Shown: positions 33,064 to 42,146, numbered from the stretch's first letter. The stretch is DNA of 64,000 nt from CATOSP01 sp965197545 (GCA_965197545.1 CBDANJ010000007.1:1674001-1738000); one strand, 5' to 3'. Notes: generated from the letters alone by a model not told the origin. Made by a program: numbers and translations.

Positions 33064-33305
33064 ACGGTTACGGTCAAGGTTCCTTCGGGACTGCGCAAGG
33101 GAGCCAGCTCTGGGGGCAGGGCCTGCCCGTCTTCCTTGCAAACTTGGATTATGGTCTGTGCTACGGCTAACAGGCTCTTGAGGGTCTCTTCCGGCGTATC
33201 TCCCCAGGCCACGCAGCCCTGAAGGGCAGGAGCCTCGGCCCGGTACATCCAGCCGTGGTCCTCCGTTGGTTCGTGAAGGATGTAGTTCAGCTGGTAGATG
33301 TCCAT
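33060..33305 (-). CDS. hicB: HicB-type antitoxin
   Basis: The product has 81 residues from ATG at 33305. YILHEPTEDHGWMYRAEAPA, LQGCVAWGDTPEETLKSLLA and the following helix form the degenerate RNase-H fold of HicB (PxLPGC.(T)xGxTxEEAL). No separate DNA-binding domain is attached. In this locus the antitoxin gene precedes the toxin gene. A further in-frame extension to 33452 has unlikely composition. Confidence 0.82.
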   Translation of the reverse strand: MDIYQLNYILHEPTEDHGWMYRAEAPALQGCVAWGDTPEETLKSLLAVAQTIIQVCKEDGQALPPELAPLRSPEGTLTVTV

Positions 33306-33532
33306 TATTCCTCCGGTTCCGGGATCCTCTGGCGGAGAATCATTTACATTTTGCCCTGCCGGATTGTTCTGGTCAAAGGGCGGACTGTTGGCAGGCGTCT
33401 CATTTCGGGAGTTTCGCAATTCTCTCATCCCGTCCATCCATGTCAAGCCCACCCCCGCCGTGAGTCCGAAGGATCAAGCCGGCTTCCAAGCCCATCTCCT
33501 CGAGACCTATACCCTACCCCCATTAGGAAAAC

Positions 33533-36500
33533 TTATCCCCCGTTACGGTACTCCTCGGTGCACTTGACGCTATAACCGCCCTCATCCATTAGCAGGCTCT
33601 CCACAGCCGCCCTGGCCGTGTCCAGAGAGGTGAAGCAAGGGGTCTGACGCTCCACCGCCGCCCGGCGGATGTGGAAACCGTCCTGCATAACCGCGGTTTC
33701 CCCTGACAGGGTGTTTATCACGGCGCTAACCGTTCCGTCGTTCACTAGGTCAACCACCGTGGGGCTACCCTCACTCAGCATCTTGCTCACCTTGGTCACC
33801 GGCATCCCCATGGCGGAGATCATCGCCGCCGTACCTTCGGTGGCGTAGAGTTTGCAGCCCGCCTGGTGCAGTTCCCGGATAAGGGTCACGGCTTCGGCCT
33901 TGTCATGGTCGGCGATGCTGAGAAGTACGGACGACTCCCTGTTCAGGTTCAGATTGGCGGCCAATAGCGCCTTGGACAGGGCGTTTCCGAAGTCCCAGTC
34001 GATCCCCATCACTTCCCCGGTGGACTTCATCTCCGGCCCCAGGTGCCAGTCCACACCCACCAGCTTACCCATAGAGAAGACTGGGGCCTTGATCCCAACC
34101 AGCTTTTGCCTGGGCCACAGTCCGCCTTGATAACCTTGCTGCTCAAGAGTCTGCCCGAGCATGACCCGGGTCGCTATCGAAGCCACCGGCACGCCCGTGA
34201 CTTTCGAGATAAACGGTATGGTGCGGCTTCCTCTCGGGTTTACTTCGATCACGTAGACGGAAGTAGAGCTTGCGGATTCGGCATCGACCTGGGGGCTGCG
34301 GTAGGTGGCGCCTCCCTCGATGACGAATTGAATGTTCATCAGCCCGCGGACTTCCAACGCCAGACCGATGCGTGTCGCGTAATCGACCAGGGTGTTGACT
34401 TCTTCCTCTGTCAGGTTCAAGCCTGGGTAGATGGCCATGGAGTCGCCGCTGTGTACCCCAGCCCGTTCGATATGCTCCATGATGCCCGGAATTAACACCT
34501 GGGAGCCGTCGCAGACCGCGTCAACTTCGCATTCCTTGCCTTCGATGTAGCGGTCGATGAGCACCCGTTTGTCCGGGGCGACTTCGGTGGCCACGGTCAA
34601 GTAGCGGATGAGTTCCGAGGCGTTTTGGACTATCTCCATAGCCCTCCCGCCCAGCACGTAGCTGGGGCGGACGATAGCCGGGTAGCCTATGACCTGGGCG
34701 ACTCGGAGCGCTTCCTCCACCGAACTGACCGCAGCTCCCGGAGGCTGAGGAATGCCCAGCCGGGCCAAGAACTCCTCAAACTTGTGACGATCTGACGCAA
34801 TATCTATGGCCTCCGCGCTGGACCCGAGGATGGGCAACCCAGCCGATGCCAAGGACTGAGACAAGTTGATGGCCGTCTGCCCACCGAACTGAACGACGCA
34901 GGGGGGCGGATCATCGTCCTGCGTCTCGTTTTCTATGATGTCCCGGACCGACTCCTCGTCCAGGGGCTCGAAGTAGAGCCGGTCGCTGGCGTCGAAGTCG
35001 GTGGAAACCGTCTCCGGGTTGGAATTGATCATGATGCTGCGCACGTCGTTGCGGGACAAAGCCCAGGCTGCATGCACGCTGCAATAATCGAATTCGATTC
35101 CCTGACCAATCCTGATAGGGCCGCTGCCGATGACGATGGCCTTGGGACCGGGCAGGGGCATGGCCTCGTTTTCCTGGTCGTAGGTGCTGTAGTAATACGG
35201 TGTGACGGCCTCGAACTCGGCGGCGCAAGTGTCCACGGTCTTATATACCGGGCGGATATCCCAGGAGTGGCGCAAGTTGCGCACCTGCTCCGGCAGCATG
35301 TCGGCCAGGGTGCCTATCTGGTCGTCGGAGAACCCCAGCCTTTTCGCCCGGAGCAGAAGCTCAGGCGTTACGGTTTCAGCGAGCAGCCGCCGCTCCATAG
35401 CAACGATGCGCTCCAGCGCGCTGATGAACCAGGGGTCGATGCAAGTGCGTCTCGTGATCGCCTCACCGTCGACATCCCGGCGAATGGCGGCCATGATAGC
35501 CCAGAGGCGTTGGTCGTTTGGCCCGAACTTCTCGTCGTCCAGCGACATGGCTGGCTGCCCCCGCCAGTCCGGGTCTTCCCACAGCAGGGACCGGTTGCCG
35601 AGTTCCAGGGCGCGAGCCGCCTTCTGCAGGGCCGCTTCGAATGAGCGGTCGATGACCATCACTTCGCCGGTGGCCTTCATCTGCGTAGTAGTGCGCCGGT
35701 CGCCGTGGGGGAACTTATCGAAGGGCCATCGCGGCCACTTGACCACGCAGTAGTCAAGGGCAGGCTCGAATGCCGCTTTGGTCTTATCGGTAACCGCGTT
35801 GGGTATCTCATCCAGCCGTTTTCCTACCGCGATCTTGGCCGCAACCCGGGCGATGGGATACCCGGTGGCCTTGCTGGCCAGGGCTGAACTGCGGCTTACC
35901 CTGGGGTTTACTTCGATTACGTAGTAGTCTGAGTCCAGGGTATCCGGCAACGCCAGTTCATCCACGACCAAGGGGTGGGGCCGCAGGCCAAACTGTATAT
36001 TGCAGCCGCCCTCGATACCGAGGCCGCGAATGATCTTCAGGCTGGCCGAGCGCAGCATCTGGTACTCTTTGTCGGTAAGGGTCTGGCTGGGCGCCACGAC
36101 GATGCTGTCGCCGGTGTGGACCCCCATTGGGTCCAGATTTTCCATGTTGCAGATGGTGATGCAGTTGTCGGCCCCGTCGCGCATCACCTCGTATTCGACC
36201 TCCTTCCAGCCGGCCAGAGAGCGTTCCAGAAGAATCTGGGAAATAGGGCTGGCGGCTAGGCCGCTATGTATGATTGCTTCGAACTCCTCCCAGGTGTTGG
36301 CAATACCGCCGCCGCTGCCGCCAAGGGTGTAGGCCGGGCGGACCACCAGGGGCAACCCGATTTGCCGTCCCAGCCGGCGGGCGTCCTCGGGGGATGAAGC
36401 GGTAAAATTCTGGGGTTCCGGTTCTCCAATTTCATGGAGAAAGCTGCGAAAGAAGTCGCGGTCCTCCGACCGCCGGATGGTGTCCAGGGGCGTGCCTAAC

Positions 36501-36838
36501 AGGCGCACGTTGTATCGGTCCAAGACGCCCGCGTCGGCCAACGCCACGGCCATATTCAGCCCCGTCTGACCTCCCAGGGTCGGGAGGATACCGTCGGGGC
36601 GTTCGATGCGTATGACCCGCTCCAAGACCTCGACTGTTAACGGTTCGATGTACACCCGGTCTGCGATATCGTCGTCGGTCATTATGGTGGCGGGGTTCGA
36701 GTTGACCAGAACTGTGGTGACGCCCTCCTCGCGGAGGGCGGTGCATGCTTGCGTTCCAGCGTAATCGAACTCCGCCGCCTGGCCGATAACGATTGGCCCG
36801 GAGCCAATTACCAGAACCTTGTCCGGTTTGGCTGAAAT
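33533..36838 (-). CDS. carB: Carbamoyl-phosphate synthase large subunit, apparent ATT start
   Basis: The protein makes carbamoyl phosphate from bicarbonate, ammonia (from CarA glutamine hydrolysis) and two ATP. Both halves are present: TLGGQTGLNMAVALADAGVL in the first and VVQFGGQTAINLSQSLASAG in the second, with a C-terminal allosteric domain. The conserved N-terminal block KVLVIGSGPIVIGQAAEFDY lies upstream of the first ATG (36682) in the same frame. Between that ATG and the in-frame TAA that ends the previous gene there is no ATG, GTG or TTG. ATT at 36838 lies six bases after AAGGAGG, and starting there gives 1101 residues, the normal length. Last gene of the pyr operon. Confidence 0.93.
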   Translation of the reverse strand: MSAKPDKVLVIGSGPIVIGQAAEFDYAGTQACTALREEGVTTVLVNSNPATIMTDDDIADRVYIEPLTVEVLERVIRIERPDGILPTLGGQTGLNMAVALADAGVLDRYNVRLLGTPLDTIRRSEDRDFFRSFLHEIGEPEPQNFTASSPEDARRLGRQIGLPLVVRPAYTLGGSGGGIANTWEEFEAIIHSGLAASPISQILLERSLAGWKEVEYEVMRDGADNCITICNMENLDPMGVHTGDSIVVAPSQTLTDKEYQMLRSASLKIIRGLGIEGGCNIQFGLRPHPLVVDELALPDTLDSDYYVIEVNPRVSRSSALASKATGYPIARVAAKIAVGKRLDEIPNAVTDKTKAAFEPALDYCVVKWPRWPFDKFPHGDRRTTTQMKATGEVMVIDRSFEAALQKAARALELGNRSLLWEDPDWRGQPAMSLDDEKFGPNDQRLWAIMAAIRRDVDGEAITRRTCIDPWFISALERIVAMERRLLAETVTPELLLRAKRLGFSDDQIGTLADMLPEQVRNLRHSWDIRPVYKTVDTCAAEFEAVTPYYYSTYDQENEAMPLPGPKAIVIGSGPIRIGQGIEFDYCSVHAAWALSRNDVRSIMINSNPETVSTDFDASDRLYFEPLDEESVRDIIENETQDDDPPPCVVQFGGQTAINLSQSLASAGLPILGSSAEAIDIASDRHKFEEFLARLGIPQPPGAAVSSVEEALRVAQVIGYPAIVRPSYVLGGRAMEIVQNASELIRYLTVATEVAPDKRVLIDRYIEGKECEVDAVCDGSQVLIPGIMEHIERAGVHSGDSMAIYPGLNLTEEEVNTLVDYATRIGLALEVRGLMNIQFVIEGGATYRSPQVDAESASSTSVYVIEVNPRGSRTIPFISKVTGVPVASIATRVMLGQTLEQQGYQGGLWPRQKLVGIKAPVFSMGKLVGVDWHLGPEMKSTGEVMGIDWDFGNALSKALLAANLNLNRESSVLLSIADHDKAEAVTLIRELHQAGCKLYATEGTAAMISAMGMPVTKVSKMLSEGSPTVVDLVNDGTVSAVINTLSGETAVMQDGFHIRRAAVERQTPCFTSLDTARAAVESLLMDEGGYSVKCTEEYRNGG

Positions 36839-36871
36839 GTGTAGCCTCCTTGTTGCCTCTGAGGGCCCGGT

Positions 36872-37288
36872 TTAGACCGTTGGGAGAACGCCGGGAAGGT
36901 GGATGATCTCCCGCCGCTGAAACATGTTCAGCATTTGGAAGGCGAAGGAACCGTAGAACCGGCCCACAGGGTCGAACTCCAGCGCCTCCGGGGGCGGTTC
37001 CGATTCCCTCGGCGGGATCCGGAACACGACTCCGTCATCCATTTGGTTCTCCACTTCGATGCGGCCCACCGGAAACGGCGCTTGGCCGCGCTGCCTCTGA
37101 TTGACCGCCTTGATAAGGACCTCCCACCGTTTACCCATCTCAATCCTGGTTGGCGTGAGCTGGTACATGTGAGAGTCGCAGGAAAAATATGGTACTTCCT
37201 GGTCCAACAGGGTTATCACGTCGGACAACTCGCCAGGGATCTCCACCTCCACACCCTCCTCCAACAGAACCATAGAAAATAAAGACAT
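36872..37288 (-). CDS. Unknown protein inside the pyr operon
   Basis: The product has 138 residues, acidic, without signal peptide or membrane segment. Features are LLEEGVEVEIPGELSDVITL at the start and RREIIHLPGVLPTV at the end. I recognise no family. It lies 108 bp after carA and 33 bp before the proposed carB start. It shares the carB reading frame and ends with TAA nine codons before ATT. Because it is sandwiched between the two subunits of one enzyme, a role in the pathway or its regulation is worth testing, but that is only inference from position. Confidence 0.7.
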   Translation of the reverse strand: MSLFSMVLLEEGVEVEIPGELSDVITLLDQEVPYFSCDSHMYQLTPTRIEMGKRWEVLIKAVNQRQRGQAPFPVGRIEVENQMDDGVVFRIPPRESEPPPEALEFDPVGRFYGSFAFQMLNMFQRREIIHLPGVLPTV

Positions 37289-37396
37289 CTAAAACCTCAC
37301 AATAAATACGAAAAAGTGAAAGGTTGGGAGTTTCTGGCATATATGTCTTTACACGGTCTCAGCGTGTTCTATAGACGTTACCTCCTGTTCCTCGAG

Positions 37397-38491
37397 CTAT
37401 TTGCATTGGGCTACCAGGTCGAGAAAACGATCGAATAAGTACTCGTTGTCCCGTGGGCCCGGAGAGGCCTCGGAGTGATACTGAATTGTGAAAATCGGGT
37501 ATTCCCGGTGGCGCAGTCCTTCGATGGTATCGTCGTGCAAGTTGAGGTGGGAGACCTCCAGTCCGGAGGGCAAGGAGTCGGAACTGACGGCGTAACCGTG
37601 GTTTTGGGCCGTTATGTAAACCCTTCCGTCGCTGAGGTCCTGCACGGGGTGATTGGCCCCCCGGTGGCCGAACTTGAGCTTGAACGTCTGCGCGCCCAGG
37701 GCGCGGGCAACCATCTGGTGACCCAGGCAGATACCCATAATGGGTACCCTGCCGATGACTTTCCGAATGTTGGAGACCACGTAGTCGAGAAGCTGCGGGT
37801 CGCCCGGGCCCGGCGACAGCAAAATCCCCGACGGCTCCATGGCGAGCATCTCCTCAGCGCTGGTTCCTGCTGAGATGGCGACAACTTCACAACCGCGTTG
37901 GCGCAGCAACCGGAGGATGTTGTATTTCAGGCCAAAGTCGTTGACCAAAATGCGGTAGCCTGGCGCGTCCGGCGGAAGCGGCGGTTCGTCCCAGTGGTAC
38001 TGCGAGTCTGTGGTTACCGTCTGGACGAAGTCCACGTCGCCGTAAGGAGGTTGTTCCGCCAGCATTTCCAGGGCCAATTCAGGGGATTCACGCGTAATCA
38101 GCCCCATCATCACGCCGCTGCTGCGGAGCCGGCGCGTAAGGGCCCTGGTGTCTACACCGCTCAGCCCTGGGATATCCTGAGAGCGAAGGAACTCGTGGAG
38201 GGTTATGGCGTCGGGAGAATGGCTAGGCCGGTCGCAATGCTCCCGCACGATCATCCCAGACACCTGGATCCTCTTTGACTCGCAGTCTTCGGGGTTGATA
38301 CCGTAGTTCCCCACCAGTGGGTAGGTGAGAGTAACTATCTGGCCAGCATAGGAGGGGTCGGTAAGGACTTCCTGGTAGCCCGTCATGCTGGTATTGAAGA
38401 CCACTTCGCCGAATCCACCCGAATCGGCCCCAAATGCTTCGCCCCGGAACACGGAGCCGTCCTCCAGGACGAGTAATAAGGGACTAGCCAT
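37397..38491 (-). CDS. carA: Carbamoyl-phosphate synthase small (glutaminase) subunit
   Basis: The product has 364 residues from ATG 38491 (seven codons further upstream is an alternative start). It hydrolyses glutamine and channels ammonia to CarB. The N-terminal domain reads LVLEDGSVFRGEAFG and the class I glutaminase domain contains PIMGICLGHQMVARALG with nucleophile Cys, plus FTIQYHSEASPGP with the His and Glu. In this last motif Ser replaces the common Pro of YHPEA. The start overlaps the pyrC stop by a few bases, indicating coupling. Confidence 0.93.
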   Translation of the reverse strand: MASPLLLVLEDGSVFRGEAFGADSGGFGEVVFNTSMTGYQEVLTDPSYAGQIVTLTYPLVGNYGINPEDCESKRIQVSGMIVREHCDRPSHSPDAITLHEFLRSQDIPGLSGVDTRALTRRLRSSGVMMGLITRESPELALEMLAEQPPYGDVDFVQTVTTDSQYHWDEPPLPPDAPGYRILVNDFGLKYNILRLLRQRGCEVVAISAGTSAEEMLAMEPSGILLSPGPGDPQLLDYVVSNIRKVIGRVPIMGICLGHQMVARALGAQTFKLKFGHRGANHPVQDLSDGRVYITAQNHGYAVSSDSLPSGLEVSHLNLHDDTIEGLRHREYPIFTIQYHSEASPGPRDNEYLFDRFLDLVAQCK

Positions 38492-39833
38492 TCTGGGTGT
38501 CCTGATAGACAATTTGGCCTTCCACCAGAGTAGCCACGACCTTGCCCTTCAGGGTCGTACCCTGCAATGGTGTGTTCTTGCCCATCGACTCAAACTCTCG
38601 CGTGTCCACGACCCATTCGCGGTCCGGGTCGAAAAGTACGATGTCGGCGGGAGTCCCGGAAGCCAGTGTGGCCAGGGGGTCTAACCTCGGCCCCAAAACC
38701 TTCGCCGGGCCAGTGGTCAGCCGTTCGACCAGTGCGCTCATCGAGATGCGCGACTCATGGACGAGTTGCATAGCCGATCCGAACGCCGTTTCCAACACGC
38801 TAATCCCGAAGGCCGCGTCCTGGTAGGTCACTTCCTTGCTGACCCTTTCGTGGGGCGCGTGGTCCGTGGCGATGCAGTCGATCACGCCGTCGGCCAGCCC
38901 TTGAACGAGGGCCTCCAGGTCTTCATCTCCTCTCAAGGGCGGGTAAACTTTGGTGAAAGTATCGTAGGAAAACGGTGTGGCCGCGGCAAGGTCTCCAGTC
39001 CCCTGTCCCATCACCCAGCGGTCGGTGATGGTGAGGTGATGGGGACAGACTTCGGCAGTCACGGGTAATCCCCGTTCGCGCGCCTGACGAACCAACGCCA
39101 CGCTACCGGCGGCGCTGAGGTGGGCTAGGTGGACTTTGCCGCCGGTCAATCCCGCCAGCGAAATATCCCTGGCCATCATGGCTTCCTCGGCGGCTGCGGG
39201 GATTCCCGGCAGTCCGAGGATAGTGGCGACGCGGCCCTCGGCCATTACTCCGCCGTGGGACAGGGACATGTCCTGGCAATGGTTGGAAATTGGAAGTCCC
39301 AGGTCGGCGCTGTACGTGAGAGCAAGCCGCATCAGGTTGGGGTCGTCCACCGGGTCCCCGTCGTCGCTAAAAGCAACTACACCGGCGTCCGCAAGTTCCT
39401 CCATCTCAGATAGTTCCTTGCCCCTACGCCCCTTGGTCACGCAGCCGATAGGGAAGACGCGGGCAACCGCTCCGGACACGGTGCGCTGACGGATAAATTG
39501 GACCATGGCGGCGTTGTCGATGGGCGGCTCCGTATTGGGCATGGCGCAAACGGAGGTGAAGCCACCCCTGACAGCGGCCTTCGTGCCAGAGGCGATTGTC
39601 TCTTTGTACTCCAACCCCGGTTCCCTCAGGTGGCAATGGATGTCAATGAAACCCGGGCTCGCCACCAGGCCCGCACCCTGAATAACCCGCGCTCCGTCCG
39701 GCGCCGCCCCGGTCCCGTTGGTCTCGACCAAAGCGATCTGACCGTCACGGACCAGGATGTCGGCCACCTGGTCGATTCCTCGTCCGGGGTCGATCACTCG
39801 CGGCCCCCGTATCAATATCGTGTTACCGGCCAT
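38484..39833 (-). CDS. pyrC: Dihydroorotase
   Basis: The product has 449 residues from ATG 39833 and closes carbamoyl aspartate to dihydroorotate. The metal-binding opening is FIDIHCHLREPGLEYKETI. AVCPHHLT and CIATDHAPH hold further metal and catalytic residues (TAEVCPHHL, DCIATDHAPHERVSKE). GTPADIVLFDPDREWVVD is the typical C-terminus. The length marks it as type I dihydroorotase. Its start overlaps the pyrB stop by 11 bases. Confidence 0.94.
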   Translation of the reverse strand: MAGNTILIRGPRVIDPGRGIDQVADILVRDGQIALVETNGTGAAPDGARVIQGAGLVASPGFIDIHCHLREPGLEYKETIASGTKAAVRGGFTSVCAMPNTEPPIDNAAMVQFIRQRTVSGAVARVFPIGCVTKGRRGKELSEMEELADAGVVAFSDDGDPVDDPNLMRLALTYSADLGLPISNHCQDMSLSHGGVMAEGRVATILGLPGIPAAAEEAMMARDISLAGLTGGKVHLAHLSAAGSVALVRQARERGLPVTAEVCPHHLTITDRWVMGQGTGDLAAATPFSYDTFTKVYPPLRGDEDLEALVQGLADGVIDCIATDHAPHERVSKEVTYQDAAFGISVLETAFGSAMQLVHESRISMSALVERLTTGPAKVLGPRLDPLATLASGTPADIVLFDPDREWVVDTREFESMGKNTPLQGTTLKGKVVATLVEGQIVYQDTQNG

Positions 39834-40887
39834 CGTTTTGACCCTGGGCTGGCTGACCCTGAGCTGGCTGGCCCGTGGCGAGATGGTAAAGGAGCGCCAT
39901 GCGGATAGCCACGCCGTTGCCCACCTGCTCCTCAATTACCGATCTGTCCCCGTGGGCGATACTTGAGCTAATTTCGATCCCCTCATTCATCGGTCCGGGG
40001 TGCATCACCAGCGCGCCAGATTTGGCGCGGTCTAGCCTGGCATCGGTCACCTGCCAACGCCGGATGTATTCCCGGAGGCTGGGCAGGAAACCGGCATTCT
40101 GCCGCTCCGACTGCAGCCGGAGAGCCATAACGACGTCAGCCCCTTCTATGGCCCGGTCCAGGTCGGTTTCCACCTCGACGGATGCCAGTGGGTGATCAGA
40201 GGCAAGTTTCCCCTGGTCTTGGAGCAGGTCCACCGGGAGCAACGTCGACGGACCGCAGAGGACCACCCGGGCTCCCATTCTGGCAAACCCCCAGATATCC
40301 GAGCGGGCGACGCGGCTGTGGAGTACGTCGCCTACGATGACTATCTTGAGACCTTCCAGAGCGCCCAATCGCTCCTTTACGGTGTAGAGGTCCAGCAGGG
40401 CCTGAGTCGGGTGGGCATGGATTCCGTCTCCGGCGTTGATAATCCCGACCCGGTCCAGGTTTCGCGCCAGGAAGTAGGGTGCGCCTGAATGGGGATGGCG
40501 CATGACGATTATGTCTACACCCATTGCCTGGATGGTCAGCCCCGTATTCAGAAGCGACTCACCCTTTTCGGCGCTGCTTCCGCTGGAGGACATATTGATA
40601 ACGTCGGCGCTGAGGACCTTGCCCGCCTCCTCGAAGGAGATTCGGGTGCGTGTGCTGGCTTCGTAGAACAGGGTCACGATCACCCTGCCCCTGAGCGCCG
40701 GCACCTTCTTGATGTCCCGCCGCAAGACCTCGGCCATTCCCTTGGCCGATTCAAGAACAGTCAGAATTTCGCCGGTGGAAAAGTCATCCAGGTCGAGCAC
40801 GTGTTTTCTTGGTCCGGCACCGGGGGGCCCGTTCGCGGCCAGCTTCGGTGAGGACTGTACTTTACGCAGCGTACTCAAACTCGTCAC
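39823..40887 (-). CDS. pyrB: Aspartate carbamoyltransferase catalytic subunit
   Basis: The product has 354 residues. LFYEASTRTRISFEEAGKVL carries the carbamoyl-phosphate site STRTR, and MRHPHSGAPYFLARN, ALLDLYTVKERLG and MHPGPMNEGIEI follow. It joins carbamoyl phosphate with aspartate. The C-terminus has an unusual tail with a duplicated GQPAQGQPAQGQ; these bases overlap the pyrC start, so the tail may result from a small tandem duplication. The stop codon lies inside the pyrC start region and the start overlaps pyrR by four bases. Confidence 0.94.
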   Translation of the reverse strand: MTSLSTLRKVQSSPKLAANGPPGAGPRKHVLDLDDFSTGEILTVLESAKGMAEVLRRDIKKVPALRGRVIVTLFYEASTRTRISFEEAGKVLSADVINMSSSGSSAEKGESLLNTGLTIQAMGVDIIVMRHPHSGAPYFLARNLDRVGIINAGDGIHAHPTQALLDLYTVKERLGALEGLKIVIVGDVLHSRVARSDIWGFARMGARVVLCGPSTLLPVDLLQDQGKLASDHPLASVEVETDLDRAIEGADVVMALRLQSERQNAGFLPSLREYIRRWQVTDARLDRAKSGALVMHPGPMNEGIEISSSIAHGDRSVIEEQVGNGVAIRMALLYHLATGQPAQGQPAQGQNDGR

Positions 40888-41420
40888 TCCTCCTCCCGAA
40901 GGATCGCCACTTCGTCGACGCCGTCGGTCTCCATTAGCCTGACGCGGACCTGCTCGTCCAGGGCTGTGGGCACATTCTGTCCAACATAGTCGGGCCTGAT
41001 GGGTAACTGACGGTGCCCCCGGTCCAGGAGTATTGCTAGCTGAACTTGTTCGGGGCGTCCGAAGTCGTTCAGGGCGTCCATCGCGGCCCGAATGGTGCGG
41101 CCTGTGAAGAGCACGTCGTCGACCAGAACTACTGTCTTACCTTGTATCGTCACCGGGAACTCGGTTGGCCGGACGACCGGACGCTGTCTCGCGTGCAGGT
41201 CGTCCCGGTACAGGTTAATGTCTAGGGTGGCGGCCGGGACCTCGTTGCCCTCGAATTGGAGCAGATTGCCGGTCAGGCGGCGCGCCAGGTATACGCCCCT
41301 TGTGTATATGCCCACGATCACCAGGTCTTTGGCCCCGCGGTTCCTTTCGAGGATTTCGTGGGCCACCCTGGCCAGGGCGCGGCGGATGTCTTGGCCATTC
41401 ATTATCTGCCGTTCGATCAA
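40884..41420 (-). CDS. pyrR: Bifunctional pyr operon regulator / uracil phosphoribosyltransferase PyrR
   Basis: The product has 178 residues from TTG 41420; ATG 41402 is an alternative. IRRALARVAHEILERNRGAK opens as in PyrR. VVLVDDVLFTGRTIRAAMDA is the PRPP-binding loop. VQLAILLDRGHRQLPIRPDY is the family signature. PyrR senses UMP/UTP and binds the leader RNA to promote termination; the leader upstream contains its recognition sequence. First gene of the pyr operon, overlapping pyrB by four bases. The ribosome binding site is weak. Confidence 0.92.
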   Translation of the reverse strand: MIERQIMNGQDIRRALARVAHEILERNRGAKDLVIVGIYTRGVYLARRLTGNLLQFEGNEVPAATLDINLYRDDLHARQRPVVRPTEFPVTIQGKTVVLVDDVLFTGRTIRAAMDALNDFGRPEQVQLAILLDRGHRQLPIRPDYVGQNVPTALDEQVRVRLMETDGVDEVAILREEE

Positions 41421-41512
41421 GGCGTGCCTATGTGATGCTGGAGCCAGATTCGGGCAAAACTGCCGTTGCCATCGGAGTGGGGACTCGTCCTCTCCCTGGC
41501 CGCCGCCCAATC

Positions 41513-41617
41513 AAAAACCCCTATGCCGTATGGCGGCAAAGGGGTATAGGACCTAGTCTAGCCCTCGAAGGACTTAGGAGCGGGACGCTATACTTTGCCA
41601 GCCTCACGGGACTGTCT
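41513..41617 (-). promoter_or_regulatory. PyrR-binding attenuator leader of the pyr operon
   Basis: On the minus strand, AGTCCCGTGAGGCTGGCAAA (41592-41613 region) is an excellent PyrR-binding sequence (A.UCC.G.GAGGCU.GCAA.G). Further down, CCCCTTTGCCG pairs with CGGCATAGGGG around CCATA and is followed by TTTTTG, forming the attenuator terminator at 41513-41547. A second related AGTCC-type segment between the two (near 41560-41575) probably forms the antiterminator. The terminator sits about 93 nt before the TTG start of pyrR. Confidence 0.85.
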
Positions 41618-41780
41618 TAAAAGCGCGGCCCTCCGGTTAGGGACGGCCTCGCGGCCCAGGTTATGTTATGTTCCCCGCATATTATCAGAAGCGGGTTGCC
41701 TGCGCAAAGGGTCCGGCGCAAACGTAACTGTTCAGACTTGATGTGTCCTTCCTACTCCCAGCTCGTCTTTCGGGCCTTGA

Positions 41781-41927
41781 AGGGTGTCTCAGAAGTCCGG
41801 GTAAGTTACGATATACGATGCTTTGGCCAGTTACATTCCGTGTAAACCATGTGTCAGTATTGGTTCAGGCCACATATGGCGGATTATATTACGACTTACG
41901 CTTGCTTTAAGACTTCTGAGACAGGCT
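41781..41927. mobile_element. Inner element with TGTCTCAGAAGTC ends
   Basis: TGTCTCAGAAGTC (41785-41797) and GACTTCTGAGACA (41911-41923) are exact 13-bp inverted repeats. CCTTGA flanks the element as a direct repeat at 41775-41780 and 41928-41933. The flanks together restore a CCGGGC...ACCCGGAATCCAG palindrome, so this copy was inserted into an older palindrome. Confidence 0.65.
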
Positions 41928-42003
41928 CCTTGACCCGGAATCCAGTAATCCTTGCAAGCAGCAACTGTCCATATCATCGGCAATTCTGGATTCCCGTCTT
42001 CGG

Positions 42004-42146
42004 AGACCTTTGAATAATCCCCTCTCCCTCCGGGAGAGGGTTAGAGCCTGCCCCGGACTCGATCCGGGGGTGAGGGCGTCCTCCGTATCTGGGCACACTC
42101 TGGATTCTCGCTTTCGCGAGAATCACGGAAGGTTACTCAAAGGTCT
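42004..42146. mobile_element. Inner element with AGACCTTTGARTAA ends
   Basis: AGACCTTTGAATAA (42004-42017) and TTACTCAAAGGTCT (42133-42146) are inverted repeats with one mismatch. The outside sequence GGATTCCCG ... CGCGGGAATGACG is a split palindrome. The inside holds a CCCTCTCCC/GGGAGAGGG palindrome and the AGCCTG hairpin copy D. No convincing target duplication is seen. Confidence 0.55.
42043..42070 (+). repeat. AGCCTG-hairpin unit, copy D
   Basis: AGAGCCTG is followed by the stem CCCCGGA, a short loop and TCCGGGGG. It lies inside the element at 42004-42146. Confidence 0.65.
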
